A DNA stretch of 64,000 nucleotides from Leidyana gryllorum EB-2025a (GCA_048772705.1 JBLWGC010000126.1:84490-148489); one strand, 5' to 3'. Positions 45,940 through 57,596 are shown, counted from the stretch's first letter. The notes: a model not told the origin generated them from the letters alone. Program-made: numbers and translations.

Positions 45940-46585
45940 ATGGCTAAGTTTGAGTTGTCAGGCCAAGGCGAATGGGAGAGTGGGGCGGCTTGTCACTTTC
46001 GATGTAGCCGGCAGCGCAGTATATGGTACGCACTGCGCAATCTCGCCGGGCGGTGCATACTGGGACTCTTTTCGGCGAGCCTGGTTCTCTGGGCCGTGAC
46101 TCATTGGCCTCGATCTGTTCCCTTGGCCTACATTTACCCCACCGGCCCCACCGGATTGAGCTTTGGCGCCATGACACACGTGTGCGTTCAACACATGGCC
46201 CAAGCCACGCTGCTGATCTCGCTTGTTTACGTTGTGGCGGCATTGGGTATGGGCAGCACGGTGCAGGTACGGCACCCCGACGTTGCACATAAATATGTAA
46301 GCATAGGAAGAAGGTGTTCTAGCTATTCGGTCTTTGGGAATACAAATAACGAGGAAATTCGAGTCGGGTCGCGAAGAATCGACGTTCCTGAGCACACACG
46401 CCATCGGAGATGTCCTCATCAATGAAGCGTACAGGAACTATTCTATCGTCAACTATCTTCTAATAACGGAGAAAGCTCCGAACGCGAAGATACATGTGCC
46501 ATTTCGGGTATCTAATCCCAGACTTCGCGAGCTTGAGCTCATGTGGCAATGTATTCGCCAAGTCATGTTTTGCGAGACGGACTAA
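45940..46585 (+). CDS. PIGH: GPI-GlcNAc transferase subunit PIG-H/GPI15
   Basis: Exons 45940-46266 and 46307-46585 give about 201 residues. Two hydrophobic helices (ILGLFSASLVLWAVTHW and ATLLISLVYVVAALGMG) form the membrane hairpin and the second exon holds the PIG-H domain: EEGVLAIRSLGIQITRKF, then REESTFLSTHAIGDVLINEA. PIG-H is part of the ER complex that starts GPI anchor synthesis. An upstream in-frame ATG at 45882 is rejected because that DNA encodes the SPX exons of the other strand. The coding sequence includes a CACACGTGTG palindrome (46175-46184). Confidence 0.88.
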
Positions 46586-46600
46586 AAACGGTCTGTGGTG

Positions 46601-48281
46601 TCAGAAATGAAAATGACTCTTCTCCCGACGAATGTGGGCGAGTGTCGGTTTCCTTCGAGCGTTCTGACTGGTATCCGAGTCGGAACACTGAGGAGGTTTG
46701 ATGTAGCCCGACCACCCGTCCGCAGGAGGGGGAATGTCACCATGGACCTTGCGAATGTACTCTTGTGGCTTCTTGGGGTCCAAGTCGAGGGGTATCCTTA
46801 GCTCAAACGGCAGAATGTAAACGTCACCATTCCTGTTTACCCCCTTTCTGGATGCCTCATAAGCTTTCTTTATTTCTGGATTGTCTAAGGCGTCGATCTG
46901 CGCCTCGTACTCCGACTCGCGCTTATCCCAGAACTCATTCAAGACCTCTTCGGTCACGGTTTGTGTGCCCGCTGGCCTGGTGAGGTTCTCTTCCTTGTTT
47001 CGGAAGCGCATGTGCTTGGAGCCTTCGGTGGGGTTCGGAAGGTCCTCATATCTCAGATCAAAGTTGCGATTGAGAAGAATGGGGTCTACAGGAGTGGTCA
47101 AACGAGTGCCAGCCGTGGTAGGGCAACCCGTCTCCTCTGGCGAGATCTCTGGATCTGTTGACCCACAGAAGTGACCGCGAACGGGATCCTGCATTGGGGG
47201 CATCGGAGTCCTCTGTGTGAAGAGATGATCAGCCTGGAAAAGTTTGCCGCGCAGTAACTCTGGGCAAGGCAAGTCTTCTCGGCTCTTGAGAAGATCTCTG
47301 AAGTCATCGGCGGGCCACGCAGCCTTCTTCCATTCCGTCAAGAAGGAACGTTCCGTCTGAGTTCCGGTTGGATAGTTCTTGAGTCCGAACCGATTATGAT
47401 TGAAAGCTGGTCGCCATGGGTCGGCGAGGTTATCGATGACGTCCTGCATGGTGAAAGACTTAGTCTCCGAGTACAAACCCAAAAGCTTACCTTCTTGTCC
47501 TCACTGACGACCTGAGGAGGCAGCCACGGGATGGCTCGATGGGCACTATGCTGAGTGGAGCACATTTTGTTGTGAGGATCGCTTGGTTCCCAGCCGTATT
47601 GGTTGGAGTCCTCTGACTGACGCTTGGGATATTTGTATCGGTCATCAAAGTTGTACGCGATGTCGTACGTCGTTTGCCAGTCTCTGATCAGTTCACCATG
47701 GGAGTTCAAGAAACCCTCGGCTTCCGAGTCGTCGGAGTCTGTTGCATAAGGTGGAACGCGGCTTTTGTCAAACAACAAGTGTTTGAACTCGGTGCAACCT
47801 GATTTGACATATTCGTCCAGACGCTGAAGCGGATTAGTGTCGAGCGAGATACCACACATTCTTCACTCACCTGACGGGGAGGGTTCTCTTCTTTGGGTAC
47901 AACAGGCTTCGACAGTCGAGTGGCATACGCTCGCTGCAGTCGCTTCTCTCCTTCTGTTGGTGTGGAACCGTCCATCGGCAAGGCAGGTGGGAGTTTGTCG
48001 ATTCCGGCCTGTTGGACTGCTCGCATATGGCGTTCTTTGCGGTTCTCCTCTTTGAGAATCTCGGCTTTCTTCTCCTCGAGAAGCTGAGCTTCGTGCTTGT
48101 GTTGCCAGCTGGGTTCAAGCTGGCGTTCCTGCCAGCCATCTTGGAGAACGAGGGGGGAGTACTGGTCGATTCCACCACCGACGCGTGAGACGACCGGCAG
48201 CGCGTTATCCGTTATTCCTCCTCTGAAACGCACACCATTCTTGCTGAGATGGAGTCGTCTGTGGGACTCTGTGTCAAACAT
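46601..48281 (-). CDS. hypothetical charged protein (about 528 aa)
   Basis: Exons 48281-47871, 47823-47491 and 47443-46601 join in phase 0. The N-terminal part has a charged helix (LLEEKKAEILKEENRKERHM), the centre is Tyr/Asp-rich (YDIAYNFDDRYKYPKRQ) and the rest contains many short motifs with Pro, Arg and aromatic residues. No membrane span or recognised domain. Its style is like that of structural proteins of the axoneme, but that is inference. It ends 15 bp from PIG-H on the other strand. Confidence 0.65.
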
Positions 48282-48324
48282 TGCTCAGGACAGGTCTGCC
48301 CCCCAACGCATGCGAAGTGAGCAT

Positions 48325-49895
48325 TCAACGTTTGCGTAGAACGTAAGCTCCAGCTTTGATTTTGGCAACAGCTGTCTGTTCAGCCTTGCCTTCGACAGCC
48401 GCAACCTTGGACCCTTCAAGTTTCTCACGCAGCTCTTGTTCACTTTGACCCTTGACAGCGGGATAGATGTAGTTCAAGAGATCTTCCACGGTGCAGGTGG
48501 AGACTTCTTCGGGTTCATCGTAGACCACAGGGAATAGATCCATCTCATTCCAAGCCTCAAGTTCCCCTTTAGTTAGATTGATCATAGGTACATTTCTCAA
48601 AATTCTGCGAGTGGGAGGTTTCTTGGACTCTAATCTGGCTACTTGTTCGACTAATTTCTTTCTCTCCTGAACAGCATCCAGTTTAGGTCCGATGATTGCT
48701 TTCAGCAGTTTGGTGTGCTCGTGAGACGAAAGGTATCGAGTTCGCATCTTTGTGAACTTTGAGGCCGGATGCGGAACGGAGGGAACCAATTCTCCGTCAG
48801 CCGTAGCGAAATCTAACATTGATGAGGCATTTTCACCCGTCAAAGTTTCTACAGCTCTGTTCATTAGAACCGCATACATCTCGAAATCCTGCATACCGAT
48901 GATTGCGTAGGGTGCCAACGCGCGAGAATTACCTGATTCAAGGGCCGCGTGGACGTACTCGACTCCATGGCTTGGCCAACTTGTCTGTAATTGGTGCCAT
49001 AGGGAAGTCTACTTGTCCGTGGCAATGGTATGTCCCGACTGTCGATATCCAGATCAGGCCATAGTGGTGTGTCGTCGAGTTTCCTGCGGATTCTGTCTTC
49101 CCACTCCGCATTCCAACGCATCCGCCGTTCAGCAGCCGTATTCTTCTTGGCCACCTCCCGAAGCGTCTTCAATTTTCGTGGAGATTCATTGAACCCGAAA
49201 CGCGGCGTTTCAGGCATCTCTTCGTCGCTATGCTCCTCACCCCCACTCTGCTTACTGCGCGGAAAGTGACGGTTTCCATCAAAGTACAGCTCGTGGACGG
49301 TGAGCGGCGGTGTTGGAGCTGTGACGTCTTCGACATTACGAGTGTGTGGTAACGACTCTGGATTGAATGGATATGGCAAAGCAGACCATGACGGATCGTT
49401 CTTGTCTGCCTCTGCTATGGCTGAGGCCAATGGAGGAGGTAGCAGAGATAGTAGATAGGTTTTGTTCGCATCGTTCTGAGCTCGCTGCGATCTTGACAAG
49501 TAGGTCGCCTCCTTGTAGGAGAGGAAGGATGGGGCCACCTTCTTGTGTTTTGCATAGTACTGGCGGTCGCGATGGAACTGCGCTTCAACGAGGTCGCCAA
49601 CGTTAACAAGTCTCTGGGGCAGCCGACGTTGCGTTAGATGTAGGGATGATGGTGAGTTATCCATGTCACCTGGCCACACTGAGGGGGCCGTGTCGGTCCA
49701 GTTTGCATAGTCTTCATCACCAGTTGTCGGTGCAGGTAGGTTCTCTGGTTGAGCATGCCATTGTACCTTCCGCTTGGCTGCCGCTCTGGCAGCAAAGTCA
49801 ATACTCCTGGCCTTGCGTTCAGCCGGTGTGGGAGCAGGTACTACTCGAACAGTATCCCGAGTGAAGACAAACTTACGTCTTGGGAGACGAGTCAT
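48325..49895 (-). CDS. hypothetical charged protein (about 508 aa)
   Basis: Exons 49895-48933 and 48888-48325 join in phase 0. It begins MTRLPRRKFVFTRDTVRVV. A possible 36-nt in-frame intron (GTAAGT near 49880 to TAG) would shorten this segment. The body is basic and Pro-rich, with a coiled region near the end (LLKAIIGPKLDAVQERKKLV). No domain is recognised. It lies 43 bp upstream of the previous gene on the same strand and shares its composition, so the two may act in the same structure. Confidence 0.62.
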
Positions 49896-49941
49896 TGTGC
49901 ACCACGGCACTGGCACACTGGAGCGGGTCAAAATATGGGGT

Positions 49942-51108
49942 ATGGAAGTTTGCAGGGTTATGTTCACGAGCGCATCGGCAGGTAAGAGAGATTATGTTGA
50001 ATAACTTGAAGAGTCTTCAGACGGTGCACGAGTGAAGCGACGGCGGGTTGATGAAGGCGGTGCTACTATACGGAGTGCCCCTGCAACCCTCTCGGCCCGC
50101 GGTGGCGAACCTGACCTAGACGAACTGTCGGCGAGAGCGTCCGATGTCAAACCTGGATCAGAAGAAGAACCCCTTAACGACGCTGTCGGTGTCCACGATG
50201 GCGGAATGGAGGACGCAGAAGAGGAGTATCAACATCATTCCTCGTGGAACGGGTCCGATTTATGTCACGATCGACCACATTTTGTGGGTGTGGACCCCTA
50301 TATAGACATGCCTAAGTCGCTGGATTGGCGATGCCGCCGTATGTACCACTTACAACGGAGCGTCGTAGATGCGTGGCAGAAACACCAGGAAATGATGAGA
50401 GACTTCCAATTGTCTATGAGTCGACTCTTCACATCAAGTCAACTAGTCGACCACCGTATTGAGATGCTGATGTTCGAAATGCACGATTTCGTCAAGTCTT
50501 GGGGAAGCAGTGACGGAGGCCCTGTCAGTCCCCTTTGGACACCCTACGTATCCCCATGGTCACCGCCGATTCCCCAGTACAGTCCAGCGTCCGCAGGACC
50601 CTCGGACCCTCAATTACCCCATCTCATTGCCACTGAAAAACCGCCAGATGATCCTCCACCTCTCCCTCCCACTGATGACGAAGACGAAGACGATGAAGAG
50701 GAAGAAGACGGACAAGACGAAGACGAAGACGATGAAGAAGATGAAGATGAGGAGGAGGAGGAAGAGGAAGACGCCGAAGACGAGGAAGAGTCGGCCGTCT
50801 CGCCCCCCGATTCCCATGTCACCTCAGATGAGGAACCCGAGACCGCCTCGGCCAGGAAAGAGGACGGCATAGAGTGCAGCGAAACAAATCAGGAGGAGGG
50901 GGCTGCTCGAGAAGACGAGGGTTTTGAGCAACCTTTGGCTGCTGCGCCTACACCGCCGTGCACCACTCCCTTAACACACGGAAGAACTGGTGGAAAAGGC
51001 ATTAGCTTCAGACGGCCAGTCCACCTCCAAGATCAACACTCCGCCGCCAGTGAAGAGGTGGACGATGACGATCTTATTACGAACAGCGACTACCCAGATG
51101 ACCAATGA
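49942..51108 (+). CDS. acidic protein with nuclear-type basic motif (375 aa)
   Basis: A 40-nt first exon (49942-49981) joins 50021-51108. Residues 17-22 read KRRRVD, a likely nuclear localisation signal. A central helical segment (MYHLQRSVVDAWQKHQEMMR) is followed by a Pro-rich linker and about 45 residues that are almost entirely Glu/Asp, encoded by a GAA/GAC run near 50675-50795. Such acidic tracts occur in histone chaperones and transcription factors, but no specific family is evident. Confidence 0.65.
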
Positions 51109-51176
51109 TTATGATCGCTTAACTTTTGTCACTTTCTCAACAGCTATGTATCAGTCTCAAGTGTTCAATCACACAT

Positions 51177-51392
51177 TCAGGCATCTCCAGACAAGTTGTC
51201 GGCAGCCTTGGCAACGGTGTCATGAGCAGACGACTTGGCTTCGTTAGCTTTCTTCTCAACGTCGTGCTTTTGAGACTCGTGCTTGTGCTCGTCAGCCTTG
51301 TGACCCATAGCATCTTGAGCCTTGTGGACCATCTCCTTGGCCTTGTTGCCGATGTTCTCGGCGGTACCTTTGATTTGTTCCTCAATTCCCAT
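51177..51392 (-). CDS. CsbD/LEA-like stress peptide (71 aa)
   Basis: The peptide starts MGIEEQIKGTAENIGNKAKE, close to the CsbD pattern, and continues as Lys/Ala/His-rich amphipathic repeats (AKEMVHKAQDAMGHKADEH) like group 3 LEA proteins. It has no signal peptide. CsbD-like proteins in bacteria and fungi are stress induced; the biochemical role is unclear. Intronless, convergent with the acidic protein gene (68-bp gap). Confidence 0.65.
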   Translation of the reverse strand: MGIEEQIKGTAENIGNKAKEMVHKAQDAMGHKADEHKHESQKHDVEKKANEAKSSAHDTVAKAADNLSGDA

Positions 51393-51712
51393 ATTGATGT
51401 TCTGCGTTCAACTGTGTGTGATCTCTACGTGCCGACGTGCACTGCTGGTATCGACCCCACACTCTGTCCCAAACCCCACACTTAGTCCAACATTTGACAC
51501 ACCACCAACAGCCACGTTGCCCCACATTGCCAATTGGGTAACCCTACTGTAAAAGGGAGTCTGATTTTCGAGACGGTGTTAGGCACCGCACACACACAGG
51601 ACACACTCCTGCGAGTCCCAAGGTTGACTGCCAACGCGCTGCCTAGAAAGAATATCACCAACACCCACTTCTACTTTTCTACCCTCGGATCTTTCTACTA
51701 CTTCATCACACA

Positions 51713-52486
51713 ATGCACCACCGTCGCGGCCCCATGCATCAAGCTGTTGCTACCCCGGGTATGGCTTGTCCCCCGCCTATGCAACAAGCTGGTTTCCCTA
51801 CCATCGACTTCGCGCACTTTGATGCGTCGAGCGATGGAAGCCGTATGACCACTAACTTGGTCCAGATGGGCAAAGACGAGATAATGCAATACAACAACTG
51901 CCTTTTCGCCGGCCACGACGTGATTGGCCAAATGCCCAGCGCCTATGCTGTGGCAGTGTGTAACCTGGATCCGTCCAAGGATTCGGGCAACGTTGCTAAC
52001 TGTATGGTGAGCGGTGCCGCCGCCCTACAGGAAGGCACCAATCATATCCGTTTCTACCAATTCCCCGGCACTCAAGGTGGCTGCTCGTACGGTTTGAGTC
52101 ACGAGGGCATCTACGGAAATGGGTGGGCATTGAAGGGTGCCTTGTTGAACCCTGCTGGCAACCTTGCGAGTAACACATTGTTGAAACAAGGCTACTCCAG
52201 GGGACATGGCCCCAACCAAATTGTTGACATGATCTGCGAAGTTTCTCAAGGAATCGTCAATGTTTACTTTTACATCAACGGCGAGAACTGCGGTCACGCC
52301 TACTCCCTCGATTTCCGCCGCAACCCCCAGAGCATCAGCAACCTCCGTCCAGTGTTGCAATTCGCTGACAACGCTGCCGGCTCCCGCGTCTTCGTCGCTA
52401 CTCATCCAGTATCTCCTCTGGGTGTCAACGGCGCTCCGTGGCGTCAGTCCCGTTCCCAACCAGTGCACGAGAACCCCTGCATGTGA
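51713..52486 (+). CDS. 257-aa protein of unknown function, probably well expressed
   Basis: An intronless frame from ATG 51713. Codon choice strongly favours C/G-ending codons compared with its neighbours, a common mark of high expression. The protein is Gly/Asn/Ala-rich with about 8 Cys. A segment GIVNVYFYINGENCGHAYSL resembles the core strand of SPRY/lectin-like folds, but the match is weak. No signal peptide or membrane helix. Confidence 0.7.
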   Translation: MHHRRGPMHQAVATPGMACPPPMQQAGFPTIDFAHFDASSDGSRMTTNLVQMGKDEIMQYNNCLFAGHDVIGQMPSAYAVAVCNLDPSKDSGNVANCMVSGAAALQEGTNHIRFYQFPGTQGGCSYGLSHEGIYGNGWALKGALLNPAGNLASNTLLKQGYSRGHGPNQIVDMICEVSQGIVNVYFYINGENCGHAYSLDFRRNPQSISNLRPVLQFADNAAGSRVFVATHPVSPLGVNGAPWRQSRSQPVHENPCM

Positions 52487-53670
52487 GGTTTCACCGTCTT
52501 ATAGGTGGACTTGATTTTTAGTTGAGCTTCAAATTTACCAACTTTCATATCAAAAGTCATTGCGCGATGCAAAGAGGTATCATTCGATCATAAAATTAGC
52601 ACCGCTCTCCCGCCACTCCCCCATTCCAACCTAATTTACTCTCTGCATCCCTCAATAGCAATCTCCTTCGAGCCACTCCACTGTCACTACTCACCTGTCC
52701 CCTGTCGAATGTACGGATAGATCTAACACTAAATGGGTCTTAGCCGACCACAGAGAATCGGTGCTCTGTACAAAGATAGCATACGCGCCGAACAGATCTG
52801 AGCGGTTCGTAGCTACCCGTAGTTAGGTAACCATTCGTGGTAGAACCTCTCGATCATGAGTGCCGTGTTCTGAACAAAGTCTCTCTTCTACGCTGTATAA
52901 GTGTGTCGCTGGAATCTGACTGGTGGATGACTCCTTCATTGCACCGATCTGCCGAGTGCGTGGGACAGCTTCTCTGTCAAGTCCAATAGCCAACGAATGC
53001 CCCAATGGCGACCTCTGGTGAGAGCATATCCACTCTCCGCTGACGAGCAATGAGCTGGAGGGGCTGAGACAGCGAACTTATTGATTAGGCGCTGCCAGAC
53101 GCATATAAGTGGGTTGCTGCGGATAGCGGCGATCCAGCAGGTTGTGGACAATCCAGACCCGATATCGCTCCTACCTACTCGCTGGCCAGTGCTGTGCATG
53201 GAACGTCAAAGACTGAATCTGCTGTAGAGGGAGGAGTCGTGAACGATGAGTAAGCAATGTCAGCGAGCTCCAGCACTGCAAATTGGTCAAACACCTACGC
53301 AATGATGTGGTGAAGCAATCGTCAGATCTGCTCAAAGATGTAACGGGTGTACATTTTAGCGAAGAGCAGCAGTGCATCACAAGTATACATGCTCGGCTGG
53401 CTTCGACTCACACTGTAAGCAGAATGGGATACCGGATGTCGCTCAAACCATCAGTCTTCTCGATCCTGAACGACTTTTTTCCTGTACTTTCCACGACAAG
53501 TGTAGAACCACCCGGTTGCCCTCGTCTTCATTCGGCCACATGTCTTGTCGACTAAGATCTGTGATTCGCCAACCTGTCATTATGCACAAGCCTCACTTTC
53601 CTCTTCTCAACCCACACAAGACTCAATTCCCGCTTCCATCGACTGTTGACAATTATAGCTCCCGTCACCA
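52487..53670. other. 1.2-kb stretch without a supported gene
   Basis: Only short frames without splice support are visible on either strand. Toward the right end it grades into sequence like the satellite that follows. It marks the border between the compact gene region and the repeat-rich region. Confidence 0.55.
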
Positions 53671-53845
53671 CTCAGCAGTCTCGAGTCCCTCTCGCTCCTC
53701 CAAATGTCGCCTTCGGACTCGAGACGCCGTCATCCTCGTGGTTTGCGTTGGTTGCAGAGTATTTCTGCTGAGACAGTGCGGTGGACTGAAGAACAGATCC
53801 CTTGAAGCACAGTCGCTATGATTGTAGAGTCGATTCCCTTTGACA
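53671..53845 (+). repeat. partial satellite unit left of the LTR element
   Basis: This stretch matches the second half of the satellite unit (from the GTCACCACTCAGCAGTCTCG core to CTTTGACA) and is cut off by the LTR element at the GACA target site. Confidence 0.85.
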
Positions 53846-55089
53846 TGATGTGTGAACTGTTACTGTCTTGCCTAAGTGGCTCGAGCGTAGGTGTGAACGT
53901 CGGCTGGTTTTTGGTAGTTTGATCTGTTTGGCGCGTTGGAATGGTAGTTGGATTCATTTAGCTGTTGTGTTAGTTCGTTGATGTTCAATGACTGACTCAG
54001 TAAAAACGCGTGTGTGTCAAAGTGTGTCTCCCCGGCCGGCCACGGCCGACACAATACGGCTAAGCTGCTTAATTGGGTGTACACGAGCTATTCTTCGGGT
54101 CTGTAAGATGTCGCTCCTACTGCTGGTAGTGTCAATCAGAAATAAACCCAACATCATTTTTTGGATCACCTATACCCTTTGCTGAAGCATCCGTTTGAAG
54201 GACAAAATCTCCATTCTCCTTGATAGTGCTCGTTGCACCGCTCGTGCCAGCTGGTGTCGTGTGTGAACGACTTCCTCTAGCGGGTATCCTTTCCTCACCG
54301 CCACACGTAGGTGACGCTGAGCCGCTGTCAGGATTCCTTGCAGGGCCTCGTCCACCGACTCCTCACGTTTGGGTTGCTCTATTGCTAATTCCAGCTCCTC
54401 CACCACTCCGACGGTCTTAAAGGTTTCCCGAGCCACCCTATTGACAAGGTCTTCATATGTCGACGCATCCGACACTTCGTCAATGATGGTGGCCCAGGTG
54501 GGGTTCCTGCAGACCGCACTCCACTTCTTCTGGAATGTGGCGAGGGAGGCCTTCCTTCTATTGATCTCGGCCGCGGCTTTGTCAACCCAGTTTTCGAACT
54601 CTATCTCTGTTCTAGGACAGAACACCGGTAGATCGAGGTGTTTGATCGCCTTAGCCTGGTCCTCCACCCGTCTTTCTGCCTCTGCCGCTGCCGCTCCAGG
54701 TGGTGTCGAGAATCGCGGTTTCACTCTGCCCTGTGCTAGCTCCAGTAACAGTCCAATATAACGGTTCCCAGAACAGCCCCGAATGATTTGTGAACTGTTA
54801 CTGTCTTGCCTAAGTGGCTCGAGCGTAGGTGTGAACGTCGGCTGATTTTTGGTAGTTTGATCTGTTTGGCGCGTTGGAATGGTAGTTGGATTCCTTTAGC
54901 TGTTGTGTTAGTTCGTTGATGTTCAATCACTAAATCGGAAAACCACGTGTGTGTAAAAGGGTACGGCCGCCACAAGGTGCTTTGCTACGGCTAAGCTGCT
55001 TAATTGGGTGTCCATGAGTTTAAGATGTCGCTCCTACTGCTGATAGTGTCAATCAGAAATAGACACAACATCATTTTTCGGATCAATCA
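53846..55089 (-). mobile_element. short LTR-type element with gag-like frame, inserted in the satellite
   Basis: Two direct repeats of about 306-323 bp (53846-54168 and 54784-55089) flank 615 bp. They begin TGAT and the outer right end is ATCA, so the termini are TG...CA. GACA occurs immediately on both sides (53842-53845 and 55090-55093), a good 4-bp target duplication. The copies differ at many sites, so the insertion is not recent. Only a gag-like frame lies between them, on the minus strand; there is no protease, reverse transcriptase or integrase. This fits a non-autonomous LTR element of the LARD/TRIM kind. Confidence 0.75.
54170..54724 (-). CDS. gag-like reading frame of the LTR element
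   Basis: About 184 residues, open without an ATG upstream into the right LTR. It is all-helical and charged with segments such as FENWVDKAAAEINRRKASLA and ASTYEDLVNRVARETF. The size, helical content and position between LTRs suggest a capsid-like gag protein. No zinc knuckle is visible. It may be inactive. Confidence 0.5.
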   Translation of the reverse strand: MKPRFSTPPGAAAAEAERRVEDQAKAIKHLDLPVFCPRTEIEFENWVDKAAAEINRRKASLATFQKKWSAVCRNPTWATIIDEVSDASTYEDLVNRVARETFKTVGVVEELELAIEQPKREESVDEALQGILTAAQRHLRVAVRKGYPLEEVVHTRHQLARAVQRALSRRMEILSFKRMLQQRV

Positions 55090-57596
55090 GACATATGTCG
55101 ACCGTTCTGTCTCGAAGTCTGCCGACCGTTCGTCTGATCCCATTGTGTAACCGTTCTGTGGGTCGCACTGTGTGAGGTGTGTTTTGCTCTATGTTTGCTC
55201 CCTATCTGCATCTGATGTTTGGTCGTCGCCGTCTCTGTCACCACTCAGCAGTCTCGAGTTCGCATCGCTCCTCCAAATGTCGCCTTCGGACTCGAGACGC
55301 CGTCATCCTCGTGGTTTGAGTTGGTTGCAGAGTATTTCTGCTGAGACAGTGCGGTGGACTGAAGAACAGATCCCTTGAAGCACAGTCGCTATGATTTTAG
55401 AGTCGATTCACTTTGACATATGTCGACCGTTCTGTCTTGAAGTCTGCCGACCTCAGCCGTTCGTCTGATATCATTGCAGTGTGGAGAGTGTAAGCGTTCT
55501 GTGGGTCTCACTGTGTGAGGTGTTTTTGGCTCTATGTTTGATCCCTATCTGCATCTGATGTTTGGTCGCCGTCTCCGTCTCCGTGACTTCTGCTGTCTGG
55601 TCGCCGTCTCCGTCACCACTCAGCAGTCTCGGGTCCGTATCGCTCCTCCAAATGTCGCCTTCGGACTCGACGCCGTCATCCTCGTGGTTTGAGTTGGTTG
55701 CAGACTATTTCTGCAGAGACAGTGCGGTGGACTGAAGAACAGATCCCTTGAAGCACAGTCGCTATGATTTTAGAGTCGATTCACTTTGACATATGTCAAC
55801 CGTTCTGTCTTGAAGTCTGCCGACCTCAGCCGTTCGTCTGATATCATTGCAGTGTGGAGAGTGTAACCGTTCTGTGGGTCTCACTGTGTGAGGTGTTTTT
55901 GCTCTACGTTTGCTCCCAATCTGCATCTGATGTTTGGTCGTCGCCGTCTCTGTCACCACTCAGCAGTCTCGAGTTCGCATCGCTCCTCCAAATGTCGCCT
56001 TCGGACTCGAGACGCCGTCATCCTCGTGGTTTGAGTTGGTTGCAGAGTATTTCTGCTGAGACAGTGCGGTGGACTGAAGAACAGATCCCTTGAAGCACAG
56101 TCGCTATGATTTTAGAGTAGGTTCCCTTTGACATATGTCGACCGTTCTGTCTTGAAGTCTGCCGACCTCAGCCGTTCGTCCCATATCATTGCAGTGTGGA
56201 GAGTGTAAGCGTTCTGTGGGTCTCACTGTGTGAGGTGTTTTTGGCTCTATGTTTGATCCCTATCTGCATCTGATGTTTGGTCGCCGTCTCCGTCTCCGTG
56301 ACTTCTGCTGTCTGGTCGCCGTCTCCGTCACCACTCAGCAGTCTCGGGTCCGTATCGCTCCTCCAAATGTCGCCTTCGGACTCGACGCCGTCATCCTCGT
56401 GGTTTGAGTTGGTTGCAGACTATTTCTGCAGAGACAGTGCGGTGGACTGAAGAACAGATCCCTTGAAGCACAGTCGCTATGATTTTAGAGTCGATTCACT
56501 TTGACATATGTCGACCGTTCTGTCTTGAAGTCTGCCGACCTCAGCCGTTCGTCTGATATCATTGCAGTGTGGAGAGTGTAACCGTTCTGTGGGTCTCACT
56601 GTGTGAGGTGTTTTTGCTCTACGTTTGCTCCCAATCTGCATCTGATGTTTGGTCGTCGCCGTCTCTGTCACCACTCAGCAGTCTCGAGTTCGCATCGCTC
56701 CTCCAAATGTCGCCTTCGGACTCGAGACGCCGTCATCCTCGTGGTTTGAGTTGGTTGCAGAGTATTTCTGCTGAGACAGTGCGGTGGACTGAAGAACAGA
56801 TCCCTTGAAGCACAGTCGCTATGATTTTAGAGTAGGTTCCCTTTGACATATGTCGACCGTTCTGTCTTGAAGTCTGCCGACCTCAGCCGTTCGTCCGATA
56901 TCATTCCAGTGTGGAGAGTGTAAGCGTTCTGTGGGTCTCACTGTGTGAGGTGTTTTCGGCTCTATGTTTGATCCCTATCTGCATCTGATGTTTGGTCGCC
57001 GTCTCCGTCTCCGTGACTTCTGCTGTCTGGTCGCCGTCTCCGTCACCACTCAGCAGTCTCGGGTCCGTATCGCTCCTCCAAATGTCGCCTTCGGACTCGA
57101 GACGCCGTCATCCTCGTGGTTTGCGTTGGTTGCAGAGTATTTCTGCTGAGACAGTGCGGTGGACTGAAGAACAGATCCCTTGAAGCACAGTCGCTATGAT
57201 TTTAGAATCGATTCACTTTGACATATGTCGACCGTTCTGTCTTGAAGTCTGCCGACCTCAGCCGTTCGTCCGATATCATTCCAGTGTGGAGAGTGTAAGC
57301 GTTCTGTGGGTCTCACTGTGTGAGGTGTTTTCGGCTCTATGTTTGATCCCTATCTGCATCTGATGTTTGGTCGCCGTCTCCGTCTCCGTGACTTCTGCTG
57401 TCTGGTCGCCGTCTCCGTCACCACTCAGCAGTCTCGGGTCCGTATCGCTCCTCCAAATGTCGCCTTCGGACTCGAGACGCCGTCATCCTCGTGGTTTGCG
57501 TTGGTTGCAGACTATTTCTGCTGAGACAGTGCGGTGGACTGAAGAACAGATCCCTTGAAGCACAGTCGCTATGATTTTGCAATTGATAAAGCTTGG
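55090..57596 (+). repeat. tandem satellite of alternating ~342 and ~373 bp units
   Basis: Unit starts marked by GACATATGTC occur at 55090, 55415, 55788, 56130, 56503, 56845 and 57220, spaced 325, 373, 342, 373, 342 and 375 bp; the last unit runs about 377 bp. Long units contain an extra segment with a second GTCTCCGTC block before GTCACCACTCAG. The 715-bp pair (long plus short) is itself duplicated nearly perfectly, so it is a higher-order repeat. Open frames of 60-80 codons in it recur only because the DNA recurs; I do not call genes. Confidence 0.92.

Noticed and set aside
55172-57558. Repeated open frames of 60-80 codons in the satellite
   Set aside because: They recur because the DNA unit recurs, lack conserved starts and change frame between units.
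53671-57596. CRISPR-like array
   Set aside because: Units are 340-375 bp tandem satellite copies without spacers, in a eukaryotic genome.
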